In this document: positions 8,378-16,191 of the stretch, in pieces
How positions within the stretch are numbered: position 1 is the stretch's first letter
How the letters are laid out: each line of letters starts with the position of its first letter
Assembly (NCBI GenBank): GCA_002426195.1
Contig: DIOT01000031.1
Location: 1,621-65,620, forward strand
Reading direction: 5' to 3'
From: Bacteroidales bacterium UBA5507
Lineage (GTDB): Bacteria > Bacteroidota > Bacteroidia > Bacteroidales > Lentimicrobiaceae
DNA length: 64,000 nt
The notes under the pieces: model-generated
Database searches by the model: none
Told to the model about the DNA's origin: nothing
The model's input: the letters and a program-made list of their open reading frames with translations, nothing else
Made by a program: the position numbers and the translations under genes

Positions 8378-10105
8378 TTAATAATGCCAGATTAGTGATG
8401 TTGCCGGTTTAGCATCTACAGAAATTGTTGCTGCATTGCTTGCCCTATGGCACAAATTATCGTTGTTATAAACTTCGCAGTAGTACTGGTAATGATTAAA
8501 TGATTCCGGAGTGTTGCCAATTGTCAGAGCAGCAGTATTTGCACCTGAGTAGTTACCTCCGTTGGTTACATCCTGCCATGTACCTGAACCGGTATAAACT
8601 TTCCATTTGTAGTTATAGGCTGGAACTCCACCAGAAGCGGCGACAGTGAATGTGATTGTCTCCCCTTCGCAAATCGATTTATCAATGGGATGTGTGTCAA
8701 TATCAGGTGCTGATATTGCACAGTCGTTTTGATGAAACCTTGGGGTTGATGGAGCTACACCTGCATTTGTAACAGTTGTTGTCACAGTCCACTCTGAAAC
8801 GGGAGAGTTAGGATTAGGACTGCATATGTCAGGGTTCCTGATTAATGACTTGTCGCTATAATATGAAGCAATTGAATTTGCTCTAAGAATTGCATCGATA
8901 CGTGTACTACCGTTATATAAAGCAGCCCCATCTCGTTCCTGACCATTCCAATTATAACATGCCTGATCAGGATCAGTTGTAATCCATTTAGGATCTGTAA
9001 AGTCGTGTGGCCCTCCATTTGCCGGATTTGTATAACCACATGTCAATGCCTCGCCTGGTTGAATGGTTCCTGAAAGAATCCAGCATAATGTATACTGATC
9101 ACTACAATTAGCCGAAATTGTTCCATTGGCAATTGAACGAACTTCCCAGCCGGTCAGATTAACCGACGAACTCCCTGGATTATATATTTCAATATATCTG
9201 TCGGTTTGATAACTATTGCGAGGATCACAGAGTTCAGATATGATCAATCCGGAACCTGAATAAGGACAATCCAGATCAAATACCGAAAAATCAGCAGTGC
9301 TGGTTCCGCCACAGTCAGTGAAAACAGTTACAGGACCGGGAGTCGCACCCTCAGGAACACGTGCCTTTATCTGGGTGGGACTTATAAACTCAAACACATT
9401 TTGTGGAATGCCATTAAAACGCACTTCAGTAGCACCGGTGAAGTTTGTTCCATTAATGGTGACTTCGGTTCCTGCGGGACCTGAAACCGGACTAAACGAG
9501 GTAACAGTGACATCACACGGATTGGGAATTCCGAAAAGGCAAATGTCGTCAACCCTGAACTGGGGTGATATACTCGTCTGCCTGAATCTAATACGTAAAT
9601 TGGGAGTACTGGGAATAGTTCCCGATGGTGCAATTTCCATCCATACATTAGTTCCTGAACCTGTCGGTCTTGTATAAGTGAGGGGAGTATAAGTCGAACC
9701 ATCAGAGCTCACCTCAATGACCAGTTCATTACTAGAAGCCGACACGTTCTTATGATGCCCAACCTTAAGACCGATATTTGAAAATTGGGAAGTATTTATT
9801 CCTGAGATGACTAGATGTCTCCCAACTGTATTTGTGATGAAAACATTTCCTTGTCCACTGGCAGCTGGGTAATTGTTGCTATTTTGATTGTTCCGAACAT
9901 CAGCATCCCCTGGGAAAATTATTGGTGCTTCGTTCTGCCAGCCTGTATAAGTTGCAATTGACGTTGTACCAGAAAGACTACCGAAATTTTCTGAAAAGAA
10001 AGTAATCTGCGCCTTGCCTGAAAGGCAATTAATGAGAATAAACAGGAATAACAAAAGGGTTGCGGACCGAAAATTTCGTTTACTTGATATCCCGAAAATT
10101 TTCAT
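8378..10105 (-). CDS. Secreted TIG / lamin-tail / Ig domain protein ending in TSLIWHY
   Basis: A 575-residue exported protein. Order, with rough positions: signal peptide (about 1-32); a jelly-roll-like region (35-190) of the kind seen in carbohydrate-binding surface proteins; an IPT/TIG domain (about 200-278, SFSPVSGPAGTEVTINGTNF); a lamin-tail domain (about 285-400, LIISELCDP ... RYIEIYNPGSSSVNLTGW); and an Ig/PKD-like domain (470-565, ICEGETITFTVAASGG). The C-terminus is AKPATSLIWHY, shared with the next gene, and no standard T9SS tail is present. The gene is 39 nt downstream of a small SAPIG-type membrane protein and 54 nt upstream of the 202-residue partner, so co-transcription is likely. 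Export is well supported; function is unknown. Confidence 0.78.
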   Translation of the reverse strand: MKIFGISSKRNFRSATLLLFLFILINCLSGKAQITFFSENFGSLSGTTSIATYTGWQNEAPIIFPGDADVRNNQNSNNYPAASGQGNVFITNTVGRHLVISGINTSQFSNIGLKVGHHKNVSASSNELVIEVSSDGSTYTPLTYTRPTGSGTNVWMEIAPSGTIPSTPNLRIRFRQTSISPQFRVDDICLFGIPNPCDVTVTSFSPVSGPAGTEVTINGTNFTGATEVRFNGIPQNVFEFISPTQIKARVPEGATPGPVTVFTDCGGTSTADFSVFDLDCPYSGSGLIISELCDPRNSYQTDRYIEIYNPGSSSVNLTGWEVRSIANGTISANCSDQYTLCWILSGTIQPGEALTCGYTNPANGGPHDFTDPKWITTDPDQACYNWNGQERDGAALYNGSTRIDAILRANSIASYYSDKSLIRNPDICSPNPNSPVSEWTVTTTVTNAGVAPSTPRFHQNDCAISAPDIDTHPIDKSICEGETITFTVAASGGVPAYNYKWKVYTGSGTWQDVTNGGNYSGANTAALTIGNTPESFNHYQYYCEVYNNDNLCHRASNAATISVDAKPATSLIWHY

Positions 10106-10144
10106 CCGAAACCCTTTAATATATTGGCGTTCGTCTTCTGAATT

Positions 10145-10384
10145 CTATTTGCCGGTCATTTCCTTGCGTGCATCATAAACTTTCTTCCCTGCCCATGCAG
10201 CTCCGAGAGTTAAAAGCACAACAAGACCACCGCCGATTGGAGCGCTTCCACCTGAACCACCAATAGCATTACCTTGAACAGCACTACCTCCGGATTGCTG
10301 ACCAGGTGACGGTTGTGCATATAGTGATACCGATAATCCGGCAATTGCTATCAAAAGTGATAATCTTTTAATTGTTCTTTTCAT
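10145..10384 (-). CDS. Small exported protein with SAPIGGG-helix-basic-tail C-terminus
   Basis: A 79-residue protein that appears to be almost only sorting signals. It has an N-terminal signal peptide ending near SLYAQ, a Gly/Ser/Gln-rich linker of about 25 residues, the motif GGSAPIGGG, a hydrophobic helix (LVVLLTLGAAWAGKKVY) and a basic tail. This three-part end (short motif, helix, positive tail) is the layout of exosortase-type or PID-CTERM-like anchoring signals. I cannot prove membership of a named family. A second copy of the design lies at 13644-13868. It is encoded between two large exported proteins with gaps of 33 and 39 nt, so it is likely translated from the same mRNA. It could be a membrane tether, an assembly factor or a sorted peptide. 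Confidence 0.75.
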   Translation of the reverse strand: MKRTIKRLSLLIAIAGLSVSLYAQPSPGQQSGGSAVQGNAIGGSGGSAPIGGGLVVLLTLGAAWAGKKVYDARKEMTGK

Positions 10385-10417
10385 GATTCGTTGTATTATA
10401 TCTTAAGATTTTACTTT

Positions 10418-13291
10418 TTACTTTATATTGACTTTACGTGTGACAGTACCTTTATCAGTTGTAACGGTTACAAGATAAATACCTGATTGAGCAGGTGCTT
10501 TTAAAGTCAGTTGGGATGCTGAATTGAATTCTTCTACAGCCACTACTTGTCCAGCAAGATTTGTAATCTTAACATCACCCTTCGCAGATTCTGTCAGTTG
10601 GACTCTGATCTCTTTATTCAGGGCAAAGATTGATACTGCTACAGAATTTGCTTCCGGCATACCGAGGGCATTGAAAACCAAACTGAAGCGATCAGCTATA
10701 TCACCAGGTTTTGCGGTGAAAGAATAAGAAGAATTCTGACGGAGGTTGATCGAGCTACCTGTGATCTTATCTTTCAAAGTAATGCCAGTTCCAGGTAAGA
10801 AATCATCCAGGTCAGCAGCAGAAATAGTATATTGGGTTTCAGCACCTACTTCTAAAAGGATGGGGAGTTCAGAGTTGTTGTCAATACCGGGTATGTGACT
10901 TATAGAAGTCTTTTCATCTCCAACCATTGTATAAAGCTGCGGAGCATCTACAATTCCATATAATTTATACGCATCATATTTCTGATCAAAACCATTGGTA
11001 GATTCAGGATTGATAACGAACATCATAACATCGGAGTAATTATTACCTGATACTGTTAATCTCAATTCCTGTCTGACGATCTTTGAGTTTTTATTAGTAC
11101 CAGTAATTTTTACTCCATTAGTGAATGTAAGGTTATTAGTTTCATCGAATGTCCTGACAAAGAATCCTTCATAAGGTTTAATATAACCATCGGCTGTTCC
11201 ACTACCATCTTCCAATGAAGCAATTTGATATTGATCTCCATACCAGAGATAGACGTTACCATTTAAACCGGTATATGAAGTCCCTGTTGCAGATAAATCA
11301 ATATAGGAAGGGAAAGGATTACCAATTAGATTCCATCCATAACCATATCCACTGGCTCCATCCGTGTATGACAGGTTATCGAATGTTGCAGCACCACCTT
11401 TTATAGGTCCTTTGAAATGAAGTGTCACAGGTGCTTCCGGACTTCTGGCAATTGAGTAGCCCTTCATATGAACCATATTATCTTCGTCGGTTAATCGTGA
11501 CCACGCGCCAGTTGATTCAACATATTCATCAACAAAATACCCATTAAAGGTTGGAGATGCTGTTATAGTGTTAGTTGTTGGAAGAGCAAATAAGTAGTAA
11601 TCTTCGTCTTCTATCCAATGTTCAATTGTAGCATCACCTGTTGCCTCACCATTTACAATCAACTTGTTAGATTCCATAAACAAGTCAGATTCTATTGTCA
11701 GATCATAGCATCTGGCACCAGAATTTAAAGTAACTGGAAATTCCTCAGAGATAACTACATCATCATTTCCCGTAGGGATTTCTCCATAATTCCATGTATA
11801 TTCTGAATCCCAATTGTCAGCCTGAACGGAGACAAATTGCCTTCTAGTACTAATTTTGAAATCATCAATTGCAAGGCCATCGTCAGAACCTGAAACATTG
11901 TAATCATTAAATCTTATCCAAAAAGCTGCTTCATTTTCTATTTCGATTTCTAAAACAGAGGATATCTCCGTTTGATTAGCTGAAAGGTTGCCATCTAAGG
12001 GCTTATCTTTATTATCAATATTAGTATTTGGGCTTAAAAAATCAAGAGCATTAACATCAATCCAGGTCCCACTTGATAAGCTTGTAGCATCTAAACTATA
12101 TTGAAAATCCAATTTGTCGGCTGTACCATTTGATGCACTACCCCTTCTCCATTGCTCTCCAATATAACTTATTTTTAGGTTTGTAATAACACTTCCTGTA
12201 TTATTGATAAATAGTGCTCCTATGGTGGGAGTAAAATTATTCGTTATTATAGCTCCAAATGCTCTTTCGTCACTGCCAGCTGAACCATAACTGTATGTAT
12301 CTCCTCCAACCGAAGAACCATTATTTGCCGAATAAGTACCATTGGCATTGGTTCCTGTTTCAAGGAAGTACCATCCTATTGGAACTATATCACTAGTACC
12401 AGATGGTGCTAGAGTGTTAAAATCTTGTGAGTATAAAGCACCGTCTAATGAAATCTCCCATGGAATCGGTGGAATGGATACATTACCTGAAAGATTAACT
12501 GTCTGTGTAGTGCCACCTCCGCTTATATTTACTGAACCATTAAAATCTCCTACTGATAAACCTTCCTTCAGTCTGATATATATGTTGGTAGAATTTAAAA
12601 CACCATCAGTGTACGGAACTGTGATTGTAGATGAACTAAAGTCTGTATTATTGCTAGAAACCTCAAAGTTGGAAGACGAAGCAATTGTTATATCTCCTGC
12701 TACTGGTTCCAAACCTGAACCTGAAAGTGTAAAAGATTGGGAGGAGGAGGGGCCTTCTCCCAGGAAATAAGTGAAATCGTTTAATGAGGCTGGATTGACC
12801 TCAAGTCCAGAAGTAATGCCTGAAACACCTGAAATTGTTATATCAACAATTCCTGGACCAATTCCATTGTTTGTTCCACCTACAGTAAATTTTATTCTAA
12901 CTTGTGTTCCATTATACTCTGAGATATCAATTGGTCCCTGTTCAACCAATGTAGAATTGCTTGGTGTTTTTGTCCCAAGTGTTATCCAATTAAATCCATT
13001 ATCAATGGAAATTAAAATTGTTATTTTGTTTTCAGTTGAACTAGTACCACCATATGTCCTAGCTTTAAAATTCAGAGTCTCACTATTATATTGAGTGAAA
13101 TCCATTGCTGGAGTGGTTGTGCTTGATGTTGCCTTTAATAATTGGAGATAAGTAGTACCTGCTACCTCAACATCTGTCCAGGTAGAGAAACCATTTATAC
13201 CAGTTCTAACTGGTATTATATTAACAGCCTGCCCCCAACCAAGGGTTGCAATTCCAAGAAATAATGCAAATAGTAAAGAAAATTTCTTCAT
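10418..13291 (-). CDS. Large T9SS type A surface protein
   Basis: A 957-residue exported protein. I place the start at 13291 (MKKFSLLFALFLGIATLGWGQ, a strong signal peptide); the frame opens 16 codons earlier, at 13339. The body consists of beta-sandwich regions: an N-terminal 'choice-of-anchor'-like region (about 22-165), an Ig-like 'SGSGLEP...' repeat (about 175-275), a second jelly-roll region (about 280-500), and a long unassigned part that includes a GWNLIGNPFPSYI block. The end (from about 883) is a T9SS type A sorting domain: KITNLAGQVV, then SGIYLVTVTTDKGTVTRKVNIK-type strands. A possible degenerate promoter (TATG-N19-TTACTTTG) reads toward it from 13348-13378. Probably the first gene of the 13291-5779 operon. 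Function unknown; adhesion is a guess. Confidence 0.85.
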   Translation of the reverse strand: MKKFSLLFALFLGIATLGWGQAVNIIPVRTGINGFSTWTDVEVAGTTYLQLLKATSSTTTPAMDFTQYNSETLNFKARTYGGTSSTENKITILISIDNGFNWITLGTKTPSNSTLVEQGPIDISEYNGTQVRIKFTVGGTNNGIGPGIVDITISGVSGITSGLEVNPASLNDFTYFLGEGPSSSQSFTLSGSGLEPVAGDITIASSSNFEVSSNNTDFSSSTITVPYTDGVLNSTNIYIRLKEGLSVGDFNGSVNISGGGTTQTVNLSGNVSIPPIPWEISLDGALYSQDFNTLAPSGTSDIVPIGWYFLETGTNANGTYSANNGSSVGGDTYSYGSAGSDERAFGAIITNNFTPTIGALFINNTGSVITNLKISYIGEQWRRGSASNGTADKLDFQYSLDATSLSSGTWIDVNALDFLSPNTNIDNKDKPLDGNLSANQTEISSVLEIEIENEAAFWIRFNDYNVSGSDDGLAIDDFKISTRRQFVSVQADNWDSEYTWNYGEIPTGNDDVVISEEFPVTLNSGARCYDLTIESDLFMESNKLIVNGEATGDATIEHWIEDEDYYLFALPTTNTITASPTFNGYFVDEYVESTGAWSRLTDEDNMVHMKGYSIARSPEAPVTLHFKGPIKGGAATFDNLSYTDGASGYGYGWNLIGNPFPSYIDLSATGTSYTGLNGNVYLWYGDQYQIASLEDGSGTADGYIKPYEGFFVRTFDETNNLTFTNGVKITGTNKNSKIVRQELRLTVSGNNYSDVMMFVINPESTNGFDQKYDAYKLYGIVDAPQLYTMVGDEKTSISHIPGIDNNSELPILLEVGAETQYTISAADLDDFLPGTGITLKDKITGSSINLRQNSSYSFTAKPGDIADRFSLVFNALGMPEANSVAVSIFALNKEIRVQLTESAKGDVKITNLAGQVVAVEEFNSASQLTLKAPAQSGIYLVTVTTDKGTVTRKVNIK

Positions 13292-13643
13292 AAAACCGGT
13301 TTGTAAGTTGAATAGAATTGAGAACCCCCTCAATTTCAATTTGGTGACAAAGTAAGAAAAAAAATTTTAAGTTTCATATAATATTTTTTGAGCAAATTGC
13401 AAAACTTAAGGAAAAATTAACATGCTGTAATCTACCATTAATGCATAAATGCTGATTTTCAATTATATGTACTCCAGGTTATCCGGCCTGCTTATGTATA
13501 AATTTTTATCTCACATCTGTTTTATACACATTCTTTCATATGTGTGCAATGTGCCAAACAAACTCAATTCTCAACAGACAAAATCCCTCCTACCACTCAC
13601 TTCCCAGCGATGGTAACCTGTAATATAAAAATCTTCCCTTCAG
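13292..13643. other. Intergenic stretch without a gene
   Basis: AT-rich DNA between two minus-strand genes. I see no credible ORF, RNA gene or strong hairpin. A weak promoter-like pair for the 957-residue gene lies near 13348-13378. The length suggests that the small gene at 13644-13868 and the five-gene set below it are separate transcripts. Confidence 0.5.
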
Positions 13644-13868
13644 CTATTTCTTATAGTTCTCTCTCACCTTGTAACCTGCCCACCCTGCACCTAATAGTGT
13701 AAGTATCATCAGTCCGCTTCCTATTGGTGCAGATCCTCCTGATTCATTACCACTTCTACCATGCCCCCCAGGCGTTCCGGGGGCCTGAGCATATAAGTGA
13801 GTTGTCATAAAGATTGTAAATGTAAGTAGGACAAGTGCCTTGCAAATGTTTTTTTTCATTTTATCCAT
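13644..13868 (-). CDS. Second small exported SAPIGSG-helix-basic-tail protein
   Basis: A 74-residue protein built like the one at 10145-10384: signal peptide ending near HLYAQ, a short Pro/Gly/His-rich linker, NESGGSAPIGSG, a hydrophobic helix (LMILTLLGAGWAGYKV) and a basic RENYKK tail. The shared string GGSAPIG-(G/S)-GL plus the G-A-x-W-A-G helix pattern shows the two are paralogues under selection at the C-terminus, while the linkers differ. A second Met at codon 4 could be the true start. A perfect -7 element (TAGATTTG on the minus strand, 13914-13921) lies about 45 nt upstream, with no good -33 partner. Function unknown; a membrane-anchored or sorted peptide is likely. Confidence 0.75.
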   Translation of the reverse strand: MDKMKKNICKALVLLTFTIFMTTHLYAQAPGTPGGHGRSGNESGGSAPIGSGLMILTLLGAGWAGYKVRENYKK

Positions 13869-13913
13869 TTTGCTCGGAAGTGCCAGTGGCCGGTCTCCCT
13901 GTAATTAGGGCAA

Positions 13914-13921
13914 CAAATCTA
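13914..13921 (-). promoter_or_regulatory. -7 promoter element for the SAPIGSG protein
   Basis: Minus-strand TAGATTTG is a full match to the Bacteroidota TAnnTTTG -7 box at a sensible distance from the start codon. No TTTG lies 19-21 nt upstream, so this is only moderately supported. Confidence 0.45.
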
Positions 13922-13984
13922 GGATTATTCTATAAATTAAATAAGTTTTTATATAGAATTTTTACACGCCTATCGCAGTCCGGC

Positions 13985-14431
13985 TTATTTATGTTCTTCG
14001 GTATCGCCAATCATCATCCTGTATAATCTTATTATTGGTAATTCTTCAAAGATTATCGTCCCTGCGGTTCTTTCATCTATTGTCCCAAAAGCAGTTGATT
14101 TACTCTGAGCTCCTGTCTTTTGTACTTTTTGTGGTTGATATAGGAACAAAGCAGCTATAAAATTAATAACGGCAAAAATTACTATAAGATTGAGTACTAT
14201 TACCGCTAAACTTTTATACTTTTTAACTGCCCATTTAAAGAAGTGCTCTTTCTTAAAGATAAATCCCCACCCTATCACAATCATTACAATGGAAATTACC
14301 CACAAACCCGAAAAAAGTGTGGTAGGAAGTATCAGTAGCGTTACTCTGGCTATTAACCATGGATTGAAAAGTAGCCCCAATGCTATAAAAGGCAATCCGG
14401 CTATTATGTATTGTTGTCGTTTCGTTACCAA
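13985..14431 (-). CDS. Small unknown inner-membrane protein
   Basis: A 148-residue protein that I do not recognise. It has about four hydrophobic segments: roughly 8-25, 28-58 (possibly two) and 75-96. Between them lies a cytoplasmic-looking basic loop, KKEHFFKWAVKKYKS. The soluble C-terminal tail of about 50 residues ends in acidic/basic residues (GDTEEHK). There is no signal peptide cleavage site and no catalytic motif that I can identify; in particular it lacks the Cys/Arg/His pattern of an exosortase. It ends 116 nt before the first small SAPIGSG-type gene on the same strand and is divergent from carbonic anhydrase. Its position makes it a possible member of the surface-protein cluster, but that is only proximity. 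Confidence 0.7.
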   Translation of the reverse strand: MVTKRQQYIIAGLPFIALGLLFNPWLIARVTLLILPTTLFSGLWVISIVMIVIGWGFIFKKEHFFKWAVKKYKSLAVIVLNLIVIFAVINFIAALFLYQPQKVQKTGAQSKSTAFGTIDERTAGTIIFEELPIIRLYRMMIGDTEEHK

Positions 14432-14557
14432 TATTATCTGGTTGTTTGTTGCTTAAAAACTTGTAACGTGCTATTCTGTTTAATGAATGGCTCTTAAGTT
14501 TTTATAATGGAAACAATAATATGCCAAATAGGTTAGAGCGAACTCAACTAAAATTAC

Positions 14558-15184
14558 ATGAATCTTAATAGTATTTTTGAAAATAACAGTCGCTGGGCAC
14601 AAAAGAAGCTTGAAACTGATATCCATTATTTTAATAAACTATCAATGGGACAAAAGCCCCAAGTGTTCTACATTGGGTGTTCTGATAGCAGAGTTACAGC
14701 CGAAGAACTTATGGGTGTTGGTCCGGGTGAGGTTTTTATATACCGCAATATAGCAAATATGATTCCGAACTCCGACCTGAGTTCACAATCGGTTGTTAGC
14801 TATGCGGTGTCGTATCTCAATGTGAAGCATATTGTGGTTTGCGGTCACTATAATTGCGGTGGTGTTAAAGCCGCTATGGAATCGACGGACCTCGGTTTAA
14901 TAAATCCATGGCTTCGTAATATCAGGGATATTTACAGATTACATCGTGAAGAGCTAAATAGCATAAGCGACGATGTTCTGAGATACGATCGCCTGGTTGA
15001 GCTTAACGTGATGGAACAGTGCGTTAATGTAATTAAGACTGCCGATGTCCAGAAAGCAATCAAAGAAAGGCAGCTTTCAGTACATGGCTGGGTTTTCGAT
15101 ATGAGAACCGGAAAACTCAAAGATCTTAAGTTTGACTTTGCGAAAGTTCTTGACGAAATAATGGAAATTTACCGAATTGTTTAA
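14558..15184 (+). CDS. Beta-class carbonic anhydrase
   Basis: A 208-residue zinc enzyme that interconverts CO2 and bicarbonate. Zinc ligands are visible as C41 (with the D43-R45 dyad in C-S-D-S-R) and H97 with C100 in C-G-H-Y-N-C-G-G. Length and motif spacing match the bacterial beta class. It has no signal peptide, so it is cytoplasmic. Bicarbonate supply would be relevant to the biotin-dependent carboxylases in this window, though that link is inference. Start ATG 14558 leaves no upstream homologous sequence. The next gene, 33 nt downstream, is a CPBP protease that seems to have its own promoter. Confidence 0.95.
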   Translation: MNLNSIFENNSRWAQKKLETDIHYFNKLSMGQKPQVFYIGCSDSRVTAEELMGVGPGEVFIYRNIANMIPNSDLSSQSVVSYAVSYLNVKHIVVCGHYNCGGVKAAMESTDLGLINPWLRNIRDIYRLHREELNSISDDVLRYDRLVELNVMEQCVNVIKTADVQKAIKERQLSVHGWVFDMRTGKLKDLKFDFAKVLDEIMEIYRIV

Positions 15185-15212
15185 CGGTATCGGCAAGAAC
15201 ATTTTAACTTTG
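15180..15212 (+). promoter_or_regulatory. Promoter for the CPBP protease gene
   Basis: TTTA-N21-TAACTTTG: a perfect -7 box with one mismatch at -33. It overlaps the end of the carbonic anhydrase gene and lies only 5 nt before ATG 15218, so the transcript would be nearly leaderless. Confidence 0.5.
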
Positions 15213-15217
15213 TTGCA

Positions 15218-16135
15218 ATGAAATTTAATCCACCTTTTGCCTCATCTTCCTCCGGTGCAAGATTTGTGCTGCTTATTGGTCTTATTATCCTGGGTGCTGT
15301 TGTTTCTATAGGGATTGCATATCTGATTCTTATCCCTATGTATGGGAAGGAAATCCTCACAGATCCGGCAAATATGGATAATATTGGCTATGTCAGAGTT
15401 ATGCAGATATTAAACCAGATTGGCATGTTCATTCTTCCTGCACTGGCTTTAGCTTGGCTAACTGAAAGAAAACCAAATGATTATCTTGGTTTCAGAAAAC
15501 CCAATACAAATCACATGTTTGGGACCTTCCTGGTGTTATTTGCCATTGCTATTATTGTTGGAGAACTAATGGAACTTAACGAAGGTATGAGGCTTCCCGA
15601 AAGCATGAAAGGCTTGGAGGACTGGATGCGAAGATCTGAAGATAATGCCAACGGATTGGTGGAATGGATCTTATCATTTACCGATCCTGTTTCAATTCTG
15701 ATAAATATATTTATGGTAGCCCTACTGCCTGCCATAGGTGAAGAATTGATCTTCAGGTCAGTTCTGATTCGGCTATTTAAGTCCATCTTCAGAAATATAC
15801 ATGTTGCAGTATGGGTATCAGCAATCATTTTCAGTGCGTTTCATATGCAATTTTATGGATTTCTGCCCCGTATGTTCCTGGGATTGGTGTTTGGGTACTT
15901 ATTTATCTGGACCGGATCGGTATGGGTTCCAATTCTTGCACACTTCCTAAATAATGGCACGGTTTTACTGGGTCAATATTTATATAATAGCGGAGTCTTT
16001 AATCAGGATCCATCTGAGATTGGGAAAACCGATTCCTGGACGTGGCTGATACTTTCAATAATCGCAACATTTATCCTTAGTTTATGGTATTATAAAACAA
16101 GACGTATTGAAGTGCAGGGTTCTGAATCAGAGTAA
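15218..16135 (+). CDS. CPBP family intramembrane metalloprotease
   Basis: A 305-residue membrane protein with about eight hydrophobic segments. It carries the CPBP/Abi (Rce1-like) motifs in order: E175-E176-x-x-x-R180 (EELIFR), then FSAFHMQFYGFLPRM with the F-x-x-x-H histidine, then a final LAHFLNN block with the second histidine. These residues coordinate the catalytic metal and water in this intramembrane protease family. Substrates in Bacteroidota are unknown; relatives process prenylated or membrane proteins or protect against bacteriocins. The gene is followed 56 nt later by cysS. Confidence 0.9.
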   Translation: MKFNPPFASSSSGARFVLLIGLIILGAVVSIGIAYLILIPMYGKEILTDPANMDNIGYVRVMQILNQIGMFILPALALAWLTERKPNDYLGFRKPNTNHMFGTFLVLFAIAIIVGELMELNEGMRLPESMKGLEDWMRRSEDNANGLVEWILSFTDPVSILINIFMVALLPAIGEELIFRSVLIRLFKSIFRNIHVAVWVSAIIFSAFHMQFYGFLPRMFLGLVFGYLFIWTGSVWVPILAHFLNNGTVLLGQYLYNSGVFNQDPSEIGKTDSWTWLILSIIATFILSLWYYKTRRIEVQGSESE

Positions 16136-16191
16136 ATATTTCATTTATCAATATAAACTATTCCTATTTTTGTTATTTATCTTTTCAGGTT

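Noticed and set aside
12342..13094. Two adjacent plus-strand frames of 142 and 107 codons
   Set aside because: They are antisense to the 957-residue T9SS protein and have no signal peptide or family motif.
5779..14431. Prophage or integrative element
   Set aside because: No integrase, transposase, att-like direct repeat or tRNA border; all genes are typical envelope genes of the phylum.
13985..14431. Exosortase
   Set aside because: The protein has too few helices and lacks the conserved Cys, Arg and His residues of that family.
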